Assembly (NCBI RefSeq): GCF_003724155.1 | Contig: NZ_RJJQ01000011.1 | Span: forward strand, 1 to 64,000 | Length of the DNA stretch: 64,000 nucleotides | Origin: Flexivirga caeni | Lineage (GTDB): Bacteria; Actinomycetota; Actinomycetes; Actinomycetales; Dermatophilaceae | Reading direction: 5' to 3' | Shown: positions 27,648 through 36,313 of the stretch, piece by piece | Layout: every line of letters begins with the position of its first letter | Position numbering within the stretch: position 1 is the stretch's first letter | Program-made: the position numbers and the translations under genes | Notes under the pieces: model-generated | The model's database searches: none | Told to the model about the DNA's origin: nothing | The model's input: the letters and a program-made list of their open reading frames with translations, nothing else

Positions 27648-28700
27648 ATGACGACGGCACCCTCGGAGACCTTGAACCTGGCAGTGATCGGCGGCGACGG
27701 CATCGGGCCGGAGGTCGTCGCCGAAGGGCTCAAAGTCCTCGACGCGGTGACTGACACGAAGGTCGAGCGCACCGAATACGACCTGGGCGCGCGGCGCTGG
27801 CACGCCACGGGCGAGACGCTCCCGGACAGCGTGCTGGAGGAGTTGCGCGGGCACGACGCGATCCTGCTCGGCGCAATCGGCGACCCGTCCGTCCCCAGCG
27901 GTGTGCTGGAGCGAAACCTGTTGCTGCGGCTGCGATTCGAGCTGGATCACTACATCAACCTGCGCCCGGCGAAGCTCTACCCCGGCACCTCGTCCCCGCT
28001 GGACCTGGCGCGGGTCGCCCCCGACGGCATCGACTTCGTCGTCGTCCGTGAGGGCACCGAAGGCCCCTATACCGGCAACGGCGGAGCACTGCGCGTCGGC
28101 ACCCCGCAGGAACTCGCGACGGAGGTCAGCGTCAACACCCGGTTCGGCGCGGAGCGAGCCGTGCGCGACGCCTTCGCGCGGGCTCAGGCGCGCGACCGCA
28201 AGAAGCTGACCCTGGTGCACAAGCACAACGTGCTGACCCACGCCGGCCACCTGTGGCGTCGGACGGTTGAGGAGGTCGGCGCCGAATTCCCCGACGTACA
28301 CACCGATTACACGCACGTCGACGCGGCGACGATCTATCTGGCGACCGACCCCGGCCGCTTCGACGTGATCGTCACCGACAACCTCTTCGGCGACATCATC
28401 ACCGACCTGGCCGCAGCCGTGACCGGAGGCATCGGGCTGGCTGCGTCGGGCAACATCAACCCGGACCGCACGGCTCCGAGCATGTTCGAGCCGGTGCACG
28501 GCTCGGCGCCGGACATTGCCGGCAAGGGCATCGCGGACCCGACGGCAGCGATCCTGTCGGTGGCTCTGCTGCTCGCGCACGTGGGGCAGGACGACGCCGC
28601 CCGGCGCATCGAGAGCGCCGTCGCAGGCGACCTGGCCGAGCGCGGCGACGCGCAGCGTTCGACGGCCGAGATCGGCGACGCGATCGCGACGCGCGCCTAG
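27648..28700 (+). CDS. leuB: 3-isopropylmalate dehydrogenase
   Basis: This 350-residue Mg2+/NAD+ enzyme oxidises 3-isopropylmalate in leucine synthesis and can act on 3-methylmalate in the citramalate route to isoleucine. Key motifs are [20 protein letters not shown], a [15 protein letters not shown] Arg/Glu block and [13 protein letters not shown]. The C-terminal signature is [21 protein letters not shown] at 27648 was chosen over an upstream in-frame ATG because of the -10 position. Confidence 0.96.
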   Translation: MTTAPSETLNLAVIGGDGIGPEVVAEGLKVLDAVTDTKVERTEYDLGARRWHATGETLPDSVLEELRGHDAILLGAIGDPSVPSGVLERNLLLRLRFELDHYINLRPAKLYPGTSSPLDLARVAPDGIDFVVVREGTEGPYTGNGGALRVGTPQELATEVSVNTRFGAERAVRDAFARAQARDRKKLTLVHKHNVLTHAGHLWRRTVEEVGAEFPDVHTDYTHVDAATIYLATDPGRFDVIVTDNLFGDIITDLAAAVTGGIGLAASGNINPDRTAPSMFEPVHGSAPDIAGKGIADPTAAILSVALLLAHVGQDDAARRIESAVAGDLAERGDAQRSTAEIGDAIATRA

Positions 28701-28712
28701 CGCACGCCGTGC

Positions 28713-28732
28713 CATCCGGCGGCCGCCGGATG
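28713..28732. terminator. Perfect 20-bp palindrome after leuB
   Basis: CATCCGGCGGCCGCCGGATG is a perfect palindrome 12 bp after the leuB stop. It could act as a hairpin terminator or mRNA 3' stabiliser, though no T tract follows. Confidence 0.5.
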
Positions 28733-28830
28733 CACCACGACCACTTGTATGACGCCCAGCGGAGGGGCATACCCTCATGGTTGGAAGTCCGATCAACCCA
28801 CGTCCTACTAAGGACCAGCCGGAGGAAGCC

Positions 28831-29931
28831 ATGGCCTTGGAGTTCACTGTCACCGAGCGGGCCGACCGCGCCAGCGACGACGCGCGAGCGAAGATCCTGG
28901 CCGACCCCGGATTCGGCAACTACTTCACCGACCACATGGTGCGCATCGCCTGGGACGCCGCGTCCGGCTGGCACGACGCGGCCGTGTCGGCATACGAGCC
29001 CTTCCAGCTCGACCCGGCGGCCGCCGTCCTGCACTACGCGCAGGAGATCTTCGAGGGCATGAAGGCATATCGCCACGCCGACGGTTCGGTGTGGACCTTC
29101 CGCCCGGAGGCCAACGCTGCCCGGTTCGCCCGCAGCGCAACGCGTTTGGCGCTGCCGGTGCTGCCCGAAGCGGACTTCATCGAGTCGCTCAAGCAGCTGA
29201 CGTCGATCGACAAGAGCTGGGTGCCGGAGGCGGCCGACGGCGGCGAGGCCTCCCTCTACCTGCGGCCCTTCATGTTCGCCTCGGAGGCGTTTCTCGGGGT
29301 GCGTCCGGCCAAGTCCGTCACCTTCTCGGTGATCGCCTCGCCGGCCGGTGCTTACTTCGGCGGCGGCGGGGTCAAGCCGGTCAACCTCTGGATCTCGACC
29401 GACTACGCGCGTGCGGGCGAAGGCGGCACCGGCAACGCGAAGTGCGGTGGCAACTACGCGTCCTCGCTCGCCGGCCAGCTGGAGGGCATCGCCGCGGGGT
29501 GTGATCAGGCGGTGTTCCTGGACTCCTCGACGCACACCTACATCGAGGAGCTCGGCGGCATGAACCTCTTCCTGGTCTACCGGGACGGCCGCATCGTCAC
29601 CCCCGAGCTCACCGGCACTATCCTGGAAGGCGTCACCCGCAGCTCGATCCTGGAGCTGGCCAAGGAACTCGGCCTGTCACCCGAGGAGCGCCGGATCCCG
29701 ATTCAGGAGTGGAAGGACGCCGCGGCCGCCGGCGAGCTGGCCGAGGTGTTCGCGTGCGGTACGGCGGCCGTGGTCACCCCCGTCGGCGAACTGCGCTGGG
29801 AGGGTGGCTCCTGCGACCACCGGCGTGAGGGTCACACCGACGAGGTCGCCACCAGGATCCGGGGCACGTTGCTGGACATCCAGTACGGCCGGGCCGAGGA
29901 CACCCACGGCTGGCTGACCCGGCTCGCCTGA
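28831..29931 (+). CDS. ilvE: Branched-chain amino acid aminotransferase
   Basis: This 366-residue fold-type IV PLP enzyme carries out the last transamination to Ile, Leu and Val. The PLP-binding Lys lies in GNAKCGGNYASSLAGQ. Other motifs are YAQEIFEGMKAYRH and the C-terminal FACGTAAVVTPVGEL. The ATG at 28831 follows GGAGG. The frame is open to 28777 upstream, but the ribosome site favours 28831. Confidence 0.96.
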   Translation: MALEFTVTERADRASDDARAKILADPGFGNYFTDHMVRIAWDAASGWHDAAVSAYEPFQLDPAAAVLHYAQEIFEGMKAYRHADGSVWTFRPEANAARFARSATRLALPVLPEADFIESLKQLTSIDKSWVPEAADGGEASLYLRPFMFASEAFLGVRPAKSVTFSVIASPAGAYFGGGGVKPVNLWISTDYARAGEGGTGNAKCGGNYASSLAGQLEGIAAGCDQAVFLDSSTHTYIEELGGMNLFLVYRDGRIVTPELTGTILEGVTRSSILELAKELGLSPEERRIPIQEWKDAAAAGELAEVFACGTAAVVTPVGELRWEGGSCDHRREGHTDEVATRIRGTLLDIQYGRAEDTHGWLTRLA

Positions 29932-29986
29932 GTGCGCAGACGCCGCCCCGACGCGGCTGTCGTCGGTAGGTGCTCGCCCGGCGTGG

Positions 29987-30226
29987 TTACGGGCGACCGC
30001 CGGTGTGCATCGCCCGTCGAGCGCACCGCGGATGCGTGTCGACCCACTCGTCATACACGGCCTGTGCCTGGGCGCCGGTCGTGAGCCGGTTGATCGCGTC
30101 CTGCAGCCACCGGACATACCGATCCAGGCCCGGGGAACGCGGCGTCGAGGCGAGCGCCCGGGTGAGTTCGCGCCGCAACTGGCCCGGCAGGGCGCTGCCG
30201 AGTGAGTCGCCGTTGTGCAGGGACAT
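29987..30226 (-). CDS. Hypothetical small protein
   Basis: The protein of about 79 residues starts MSLHNGDSLGSALPGQLRRE and includes GLDRYVRWLQDAINRLTTGA. It has a predicted helical middle and a basic C-terminus. Two adjacent ATGs (30229, 30226) follow AGGAG; the second has better spacing. Codon third positions look coding. No family was recognised. It is divergent from the small ORF at 30396. Confidence 0.55.
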   Translation of the reverse strand: MSLHNGDSLGSALPGQLRRELTRALASTPRSPGLDRYVRWLQDAINRLTTGAQAQAVYDEWVDTHPRCARRAMHTGGRP

Positions 30227-30395
30227 CATGGTTCTCCTGTCGTAAGTGACCGTTCGGTAGGTAGAGACGCACGAGGACCGAAATGGTGACGCGAAGATTT
30301 CTGCGCCCGCGACGTCACGATTCGGTCCCTCGCGACTCTTCATCGGTGAAGGCCGCGGCACCCGGCACGGCACCGACACGGAAGGACGGCTCCTG

Positions 30396-30596
30396 GTGGG
30401 ACAGTCGTCGTGGCACGATCCCGACCCCGCATCGGACGAATTCCAGGCGCTCGCGACGGCGGTGCGCGCCTACAGTCACCTGGTCGCCCAGTCCCGCGTC
30501 CGGCCGGTTGCGACCGATCCGGTCGAGTTGCTCCGCGCGTTGTCGGCTGTGGGCGAGGCGTCGGTCGAGGTGGTGCGGCGGGCCGGTGCGTTGTGA
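30396..30596 (+). CDS. Hypothetical small protein upstream of the sigma factor gene
   Basis: The 66-residue ORF starts at GTG (MGQSSWHDPDPASDEFQALA) and continues VRAYSHLVAQSRVRPV. Its high third-position G+C supports coding. It ends 180 bp before the sigma factor start. No domain was recognised and no good ribosome site is seen. It could be a small partner or accessory protein, but that is only suggested by position. Confidence 0.45.
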   Translation: MGQSSWHDPDPASDEFQALATAVRAYSHLVAQSRVRPVATDPVELLRALSAVGEASVEVVRRAGAL

Positions 30597-30776
30597 CGGG
30601 CCGGCCGGCGACCACGGGGTATGACGGGCCGGCTCCGGCCACGCGCGCGTGAGTCGGCCGGAATGCCGAGGCGTAACGAACCACGCGGACGCTCGCTATG
30701 GGAGAATTTCGGACGCGGTGGATCGGGGCGGGGCGCCGCGCACGACCGCACCCACAGCACGGACGGAGGACCGGCG

Positions 30777-32147
30777 ATGACCGCCCTGACCGATGCCGAC
30801 GATCGTCAGCTGCTGGCGCTCGTGCGGCGCGGCGATGCCGACGCCATGGCTGCGCTCTGGTCTCGGCACTACCCGGCGACACTGGCGGCCGCGAGGCGGA
30901 TCAGCCGGCAGCCCAAGGACGCCGAGGAATTCGCCTCCGACGCGTTCTGCGGCATGCTGCACGCCCTGAGCAACGACTCGGGACCGGCGACGTCGGTCCG
31001 CGGTTATCTGCTGACCGCGGTCCGCAATCAGGCGACCACCCGAGCCCGGCGGGCCGCCGCTTCCGACGTGCTCACCGATGAGATCACCGACTTCGAGGAC
31101 ACCGATCACGCGCCGCTCGACCCGGTCGCGCACCATGCCGAACTCGGGCTGGTCCGTGAGGCGTTCGCGACGCTGCCGCCCAGCTGGCAGAGCGTGCTGT
31201 GGCGCACGGCGGTCGATCACGAGAAGAACACCGACATCGCCGCCGATCTGGGGAAGTCCCCGAATGCGGTCGCGGCCCTCGCGCGCCGCGCGCGGCTCGG
31301 CTTCCGGGTCGCCTACATCCGGGCGCACGGGTCGACGCACGGCATCGCGCCGGAGTGCGCACCGTTCGTGCCGCGCCTGGTTGAGCTGCTGCCGGACGCC
31401 GAGGTCGTCGCGGCGGCCGACGTGCGGCGACACGTCGAGGAGTGCCACACCTGCAAGCGGCGTCTGGCCGACCTGCGGCTCGTCGACCGGGATCTGGGCG
31501 CGCTGTTGCTGCCTGCGCTGCTGGCGCTCGGTTCCGGCATCGCCTGGGCGACGGCGGCCACTGCTGCACCGGCGACCGCCCACGTCGCCGGGGGTGTCGC
31601 GTGGCTGCACTGGGCCAGGGGAGTGGGCCAGAGTCGCAAGGTGGCGATCGGTGGCGCTGCCGCTGCGGGTGTCCTGGCCGTGGGCATGTGCTCGGCATAC
31701 GCCATCGTGCACAGCAGTGGTCAGCACGCAGCCGCCGCCCCGGCTACGACGCAGTCATCCACCGCCGGGCCGAAAAGCACTGCAGCCGCGAGTTTTTCGA
31801 GTCGCTCGGCACGCTCGAGCGCCCATCGATCGCGCGTGTCGCCCACACACGTGACGACCTCCTCGAGTCGCTCGCAGACGGTGCGCGCGATCTCGCGGCA
31901 TACCAGCACGTCGGCCTCGCCGACCGCGCCCAGTTCGCAGCCGCGGTCGACCACCAGCCCGGTCGCCCCGCCGTCGACGCGGCCGGCACCCACGACCACC
32001 TCGTCGACCTCGCGCCCGGTGGCACCGCCGTCGTCGACGACCACCCCGACTCGGACGACGCGGCCGACCCAGCCCCCGACCAGCACGCCGACGGCCAGCC
32101 CGACCACGCCGCCCTGCTGGTTGATCTTCTGCTGGTTGACGGACTGA
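30777..32147 (+). CDS. ECF-type sigma factor fused to anti-sigma zinc finger, membrane helix and Ser/Thr/Pro tail
   Basis: The 456-residue protein starts with sigma region 2 (about 1-95: ALVRRGDADAMAALWSRHYP, AEEFASDAFCGMLHALSN). Region 4 follows (about 115-170: LPPSWQSVLWRTAVDHEKNT). A zinc-finger anti-sigma-like motif H-x3-C-x2-C lies in RRHVEECHTCKRRLADL (about 220). Then come hydrophobic segments (LLLPALLALGSGIAWATAAT; VAIGGAAAAGVLAVGMCSAY) and a tail of about 130 residues rich in Ser, Thr and Pro that should lie outside the cell. Sigma and anti-sigma functions are thus in one chain, as in the ECF52/53-like groups of actinobacteria. ATG 30777 follows GGAGG. Confidence 0.85.
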   Translation: MTALTDADDRQLLALVRRGDADAMAALWSRHYPATLAAARRISRQPKDAEEFASDAFCGMLHALSNDSGPATSVRGYLLTAVRNQATTRARRAAASDVLTDEITDFEDTDHAPLDPVAHHAELGLVREAFATLPPSWQSVLWRTAVDHEKNTDIAADLGKSPNAVAALARRARLGFRVAYIRAHGSTHGIAPECAPFVPRLVELLPDAEVVAAADVRRHVEECHTCKRRLADLRLVDRDLGALLLPALLALGSGIAWATAATAAPATAHVAGGVAWLHWARGVGQSRKVAIGGAAAAGVLAVGMCSAYAIVHSSGQHAAAAPATTQSSTAGPKSTAAASFSSRSARSSAHRSRVSPTHVTTSSSRSQTVRAISRHTSTSASPTAPSSQPRSTTSPVAPPSTRPAPTTTSSTSRPVAPPSSTTTPTRTTRPTQPPTSTPTASPTTPPCWLIFCWLTD

Positions 32148-32156
32148 TCTGTCCGT

Positions 32157-32201
32157 ATGGCGAGACCGCGGTGTCATCACTCGGATAGTCGGTGCCAGAC
32201 T
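32157..32201 (+). promoter_or_regulatory. Promoter region of the cimA leader
   Basis: ATGGCGAGACCGCGGT (32157-32172) is identical to the leuB promoter block. It is immediately preceded by CTGTCCGT, which also occurs upstream of the leuB block. A weak -10 CAGACT (32196-32201) lies 6 nt before the leader GTG. Confidence 0.5.
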
Positions 32202-32207
32202 GACCCC

Positions 32208-32258
32208 GTGGCACTTCTCGTGACCGCGGTCACCACCGCAACGGTCATTATCAGCTAG
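32208..32258 (+). CDS. cimA leader peptide (MALLVTAVTTATVIIS)
   Basis: The 16-residue ORF from GTG to TAG has 3 Val, 2 Leu, 2 Ile and 4 Thr among its internal codons. It lies 24 bp before an intrinsic terminator and 146 bp before cimA. Val/Leu/Ile/Thr are the amino acids whose supply should govern citramalate-based isoleucine synthesis. The layout parallels the ilvB leader and supports attenuation. Confidence 0.78.
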   Translation: MALLVTAVTTATVIIS

Positions 32259-32310
32259 CGCGTCGGACCTGATCCGACGCGCAACCTCCCGTTACCCCGG
32301 GAGGTTTTTT
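32259..32310 (+). terminator. cimA attenuator
   Basis: A first stem GCGCGTCGGA pairs with TCCGACGCGC (about 32258-32282) directly after the leader stop. It is followed by AACCTCCC pairing with GGGAGGTT (32283-32308) and a T run ending at 32310. This is a pause or protector hairpin plus intrinsic terminator. Confidence 0.8.
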
Positions 32311-32404
32311 CGTGTCCGGCCCACCCCGCCGGCATGAGCGAAGGATCGGGTCCGCGCCGCCGCACTCGCACCACCCGACGAACCGCCCGGAAAGGCATCC
32401 CCTG

Positions 32405-33988
32405 ATGACCGACTTCCACGTCTACGACACGACCTTGCGCGACGGCGCCCAGCAGGAGGGGTTGAACCTGTCCGTGCCGGACAAGCTGGCCATCGCGGGC
32501 TACCTGGATCAGCTCGGATTCGGCTTCGTCGAGGGCGGCTGGCCGGGGGCCAACCCGAAGGACACCGAGTTCTTCCGCCGTGCGGCCACCGAGCTGCGCC
32601 TGCAGCACGCGGTGCTCGCGGCGTTCGGCTCCACCCGGCGGGCCGGCACGGAAGCCGCGCAGGACCCGCAGGTGCTCGCCCTGGTGGAGTCAGGGGCTCC
32701 GGTCGTGACCCTGGTGGCCAAGTCGTCGCCCCGGCACGTCGTCGAGGCGCTGCACACCACGCTGGAGGAGAACCTGGCGATGGTGCGCGACACCGTGAGT
32801 TTCCTTGTCGCGCAGGGCCGGCGAGTGTTCGTCGACGCCGAGCACTTCTTCGACAGCTACGTGCAGGATCCGGCATACCCGGTGCAGGTGGTGCAGGAGG
32901 CGTTCGCGGCCGGTGCCGAGGTCGTTGCGCTGTGCGACACCAATGGCGGCATGCTCCCTCCACAGGTGTTCCGCGCGGTCACCGAGCTGCGCGCCGTGAC
33001 CGACGGCATTCTCGGCGCGCACTGCCACAACGACACGGGTTGCGCAGTCGCCAACACGCTCGCCGCGGTCGACGCCGGCGCAACGCATGTGCAGGGCACC
33101 GTGAACGGGTATGGCGAACGCACCGGCAATGCCGATCTGGTGACGGTGGTCGCCAACCTGCAGCTCAAGCAGGGGCGCGAGGTCGTCGATCCGGCCGCGC
33201 TTGCCCAGGCGCTGCACTTGAGCCATGCGGTCAGCGAGGTCACCAACATCCCGCCGGTCGGTCGGCAGCCGTATGTCGGTGCCAGCGCGTTCGCGCACAA
33301 GGCCGGCCTGCACGCGTCCGCTCTCAAGGTCCACCCCGACCTCTATCAGCACACCGACCCCGCCCTGGTCGGCAACTCGATGCGCACGCTGGTCTCCGAC
33401 ATGGCAGGCCGCGCGAGCATCGAACTCAAGGCGACCGAACTCGGCTACGACCTCACGCACGACCGCGAACTCGCGGCACGCACCGTCAAGCGGGTCAAGG
33501 ATCTGGAGCAGGACGGCTGGACCTTCGACGCGGCAGACGCGTCGTTCGAGCTGCTGCTACGCGAGGAGGTCACGGGGGAGCCGCTGCAATACTTCGCCAC
33601 CGAGTCGTGGCGCATCATCACCGACTCCGGTGACGGGCGGGAGGCGCTGTCCGAGGCGACGGTCAAGCTGCGGGCGGCCGGCCGGCGCGTGGTCGCCACC
33701 GGCGAGGGGAACGGTCCGGTCAACGCTCTCGACCATGCGTTGCGGGAGGCGCTCGCTGATGCCTACCCGGAGCTCGCGGGCTTCGAGCTGACCGATTTCC
33801 GCGTGCGGATCCTGGACGCGTCGCACGGCACCGACGCCACGACCCGGGTGCTCATCGAGACCAGTGACGAGTCGAGCAGCTGGCAGACCGTCGGCGTCGC
33901 GCCGAACATCGTGCACGCGAGCTGGACGGCGCTGGTCGACTCCTTCAGCTACGGGTTGCTCAAGCGGGGCGTGCAGCCGCGTCCGTGA
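32405..33988 (+). CDS. cimA: Citramalate synthase
   Basis: This enzyme of about 527 residues condenses pyruvate and acetyl-CoA to (R)-citramalate, bypassing threonine for isoleucine synthesis. The HMGL-like TIM barrel has [20 protein letters not shown] and the [13 protein letters not shown] motif of the CimA subfamily. Metal ligands lie in [22 protein letters not shown]-terminal LeuA-type regulatory domain follows from about residue 400 and may sense isoleucine. LeuA proper has different substrate-pocket motifs. Confidence 0.93.
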   Translation: MTDFHVYDTTLRDGAQQEGLNLSVPDKLAIAGYLDQLGFGFVEGGWPGANPKDTEFFRRAATELRLQHAVLAAFGSTRRAGTEAAQDPQVLALVESGAPVVTLVAKSSPRHVVEALHTTLEENLAMVRDTVSFLVAQGRRVFVDAEHFFDSYVQDPAYPVQVVQEAFAAGAEVVALCDTNGGMLPPQVFRAVTELRAVTDGILGAHCHNDTGCAVANTLAAVDAGATHVQGTVNGYGERTGNADLVTVVANLQLKQGREVVDPAALAQALHLSHAVSEVTNIPPVGRQPYVGASAFAHKAGLHASALKVHPDLYQHTDPALVGNSMRTLVSDMAGRASIELKATELGYDLTHDRELAARTVKRVKDLEQDGWTFDAADASFELLLREEVTGEPLQYFATESWRIITDSGDGREALSEATVKLRAAGRRVVATGEGNGPVNALDHALREALADAYPELAGFELTDFRVRILDASHGTDATTRVLIETSDESSSWQTVGVAPNIVHASWTALVDSFSYGLLKRGVQPRP

Positions 33989-34148
33989 GGGTCGGTGTTG
34001 CGGTGCGCGCGTCGTCGGGCGGTCCGGTTGCGGGTCTGATCCGGCTGGATTGTGGGCACTCAGCCCATCCATCGGTCGTACGTCGCGACGGTGAGCACTG
34101 GCGCGCGAGGTCACTTCGTGGGTGGATCGTGTGCTGTGGTTGGGGCTA

Positions 34149-34199
34149 TATAATTCGAAAATTATTCTGATAGAACGCTTGTGCTATCAGGGTGCGTTC
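34149..34199 (+). promoter_or_regulatory. Promoter and interleaved inverted repeats before the DUF222-HNH gene
   Basis: A consensus -10 TATAAT (34149-34154) overlaps the hairpin ATAATT-CGAA-AATTAT (34150-34165). Downstream, CTGATAG (34167-34173) pairs with CTATCAG (34184-34190), while GAACGC (34173-34178) pairs with GCGTTC (34194-34199). The two pairs interleave, so the 5' leader could form a pseudoknot or be a compound operator. The remainder of the 262-bp gap (33989-34148) shows nothing recognisable. Confidence 0.55.
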
Positions 34200-34250
34200 A
34201 GGTAAACTGCAGGTACAGCGAAACACCCTGAACGGTAAGGAGGTTCGGGT

Positions 34251-35747
34251 ATGACGAGCAACGATCCCGGACCTCTGGTGCCCAGCGAGGTTGAGGTTTC
34301 GGGGGTGCCCGGTGGTGACGTTTCCGGCGATCCGGTGGATTCACCGGTGACCCAGGGTGAATCGCCAAGTTCTGCCGCACCAACCTCGCCAGAGGGGCCG
34401 GTTTTGGCGCGTCCTGGCGCGTCAGCGGCGCCACCGGCGGTTGTGGTGCCGGGTCGTGGCGCGGAGATTCTGGAGTTGGCGCGGGAGTTCCGGGCTGCCT
34501 TGGATGAGGTGCCGGGTGCGTTGTACCAGCTCGGGGAAGAGGGACTGTCGGACCTGATGACCCAGCTGATGGGGGTCCACGTCCGCAGTAGCCAGGTGGC
34601 GACCGTGGTGGTCGCCGAGGCGCATATCCGGGGTGAGGTGAACACGTCGGTGTCGGCGTCGGGGGTGCAGTGGATCACCTCCCATGCGGTGGAGGCGGGC
34701 ACGATGGTGGAGCCGCGGGATGCGAAGACGATGGCGGTGGTCGCGCAAGCCTACGGTGACCGCCGCAATGCCGTGGTGGCGGATGCTGTGCGGGAAGGCA
34801 GGTGCACCCTGGCGGTGGCCCGGGCGGCGTTGTCGAACGCGGACAAGGTGGCCCCGGTGTTACCGACGGCGTCGCGGGATGAACTGTTGGGTCACTTCCT
34901 GCACCTGGATCCGGCGTTGGGGTCTCGTGGGGTGTCGGCGTTGACGCGGATGATCATCGCCCAGTACGCCCCCGACACCCTCTCGGCGCAGGACGCGAAA
35001 CTGGAAGCGGTCGAAACCTTGAGTTGGTTCACGACGCCGACGGGGATGACCCGCCTGACCGCAGAACTCGCTCCCGCGAGTGCGGCGGTGATCACGTCCG
35101 CCATTCTCGCGTTGTCGGCACCGAAACCGGTCCCGTGTGACGACGGTGGTGACTCTGGCACAGGGGCGTCGGGCAGTGGCTCGGCGACGGTGCGGGATGA
35201 GCGGACTCCGGGGAAACGTCGCGCGGACGCGTTGACGGAACTGATCACCGCAGCAGCGAAAGTGGTCAGCGGGGACGCAACACCCACGGGTGCCGGGGCG
35301 ACGGCCCTGATCACGATGAACCTGGGGACGTTGACCGAGGGTGTCGGGCATGCCCAGGCGGTCGCGACCGGTGACATCCTGGATGCGGGTGCCGCCCGCC
35401 GGATCGCGTGTGATGCGCAGGTCATCCCGATCGTCCTCGGCGCCCGGAGTGAACCGTTGGATGTGGGACGCAAAGAGCGCCTGGTCACCAAAGGGTTACG
35501 CACCGCCGTCATCACCCGAGACCACGGGTGCACCCTCCCTGGGTGTGACCGGCCACCGGGCATGTGCGAAGTCCATCACGTGAACCCATGGTGGGCCGGC
35601 GGGGAAACGTGTTTGCTCAACTCCGCGATGCTGTGCGCGTTCCACCACCACCTGGTCCACCGCCTCGGGCTACTCGCGGCCGTCACCGCGGCCGGGGTGT
35701 GCTGGGACCTCACCCCCGGCCGCATGCCCACCCCCGACGCAGCCTGA
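34251..35747 (+). CDS. DUF222 / HNH endonuclease domain protein (13E12-repeat family)
   Basis: This 498-residue protein has an N-terminal acidic/Pro-rich lead, a DUF222 domain (about 60-400) and a C-terminal HNH nuclease motif. Within the last 75 residues it has TLPGCDRPPGMCEVHHVNPW, then NSAMLCAFHHHLVHR, giving the paired Cys and His residues. Mycobacterial relatives are the mobile-looking 13E12 repeats; the biological role is unknown. A strong AAGGAGG precedes the ATG. The body of the gene lacks the GTATGNC heptamer, hinting at foreign origin. Confidence 0.88.
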   Translation: MTSNDPGPLVPSEVEVSGVPGGDVSGDPVDSPVTQGESPSSAAPTSPEGPVLARPGASAAPPAVVVPGRGAEILELAREFRAALDEVPGALYQLGEEGLSDLMTQLMGVHVRSSQVATVVVAEAHIRGEVNTSVSASGVQWITSHAVEAGTMVEPRDAKTMAVVAQAYGDRRNAVVADAVREGRCTLAVARAALSNADKVAPVLPTASRDELLGHFLHLDPALGSRGVSALTRMIIAQYAPDTLSAQDAKLEAVETLSWFTTPTGMTRLTAELAPASAAVITSAILALSAPKPVPCDDGGDSGTGASGSGSATVRDERTPGKRRADALTELITAAAKVVSGDATPTGAGATALITMNLGTLTEGVGHAQAVATGDILDAGAARRIACDAQVIPIVLGARSEPLDVGRKERLVTKGLRTAVITRDHGCTLPGCDRPPGMCEVHHVNPWWAGGETCLLNSAMLCAFHHHLVHRLGLLAAVTAAGVCWDLTPGRMPTPDAA

Positions 35748-36015
35748 GCACCGCGGCCTCGGCGGCGCCCGGGGGTGGCCGTGTGTGCCCTGGCCGGTGC
35801 GCTGAGTGGCGGGAGAGCGAAGCGGCGGAGCGTATGGAAAGGTCGCCAAGAGCGAGCCCGCCTCAAGGCAACTCACCGGCCGGCGAGCCTCCCCGCAGCT
35901 TGATCCCTGGCCTTTCCGTGTGATGGCTCTCCGAGTGCCCGATAGGGGCTCGTCTCACCGAGCCGGGTACAAACCCGCCGACCGGCATACGACCTCGAGC
36001 TGCGCGCTCCTCTCG

Positions 36016-36108
36016 CCGAGCGGGGTAGAAGCCCACCGAACGGGGTACAACCACACACACTCAAACCCCGGATATCTACCCCGCTCGACACCGAAGTACC
36101 CCGCTCGA
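36016..36108. repeat. Doubled inverted repeat, family 1, copy 4
   Basis: Forward arms CCGAGCGGGGTAG (36016) and CCGAACGGGGTAC (36036) are mirrored by CTACCCCGCTCGA (36076) and GTACCCCGCTCGA (36096). It shows the same 20-bp phasing and 93-bp length as copies 2 and 3. A lone related arm CCGAGCCGGGTAC lies at 35958-35970. The gap of 566 bp (35748-36313) between convergent genes holds this element and otherwise only GC-rich sequence without a supported gene. Confidence 0.88.
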
Positions 36109-36313
36109 CGAGAGGGCGCCCGGGCCTCGATACGCCCTCCTCTGCTGCGCCCTCCTCGGCGGCGCCCTCCGTACGTCCCCCGCTACTCACGGACAGGCTC
36201 CCCCGGGCTACTCGGCGCGGCGGACCGCCGTGCAGAAGAAGTTTCGCTCCGCCGGCTGACGGTCGAAGCACTCGCTGACGCCCGAAACCACCGCTGACGC
36301 CGTTGCTGCACCG

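Noticed and set aside
27339-28919. Minus-strand frame of 526 codons over leuB
   Set aside because: Antisense shadow of leuB that also runs through two repeat elements; repeats supply much of its C-terminus.
32405-33988. 2-isopropylmalate synthase (leuA)
   Set aside because: The N-terminal sequence and [13 protein letters not shown] region fit the citramalate synthase subfamily better.
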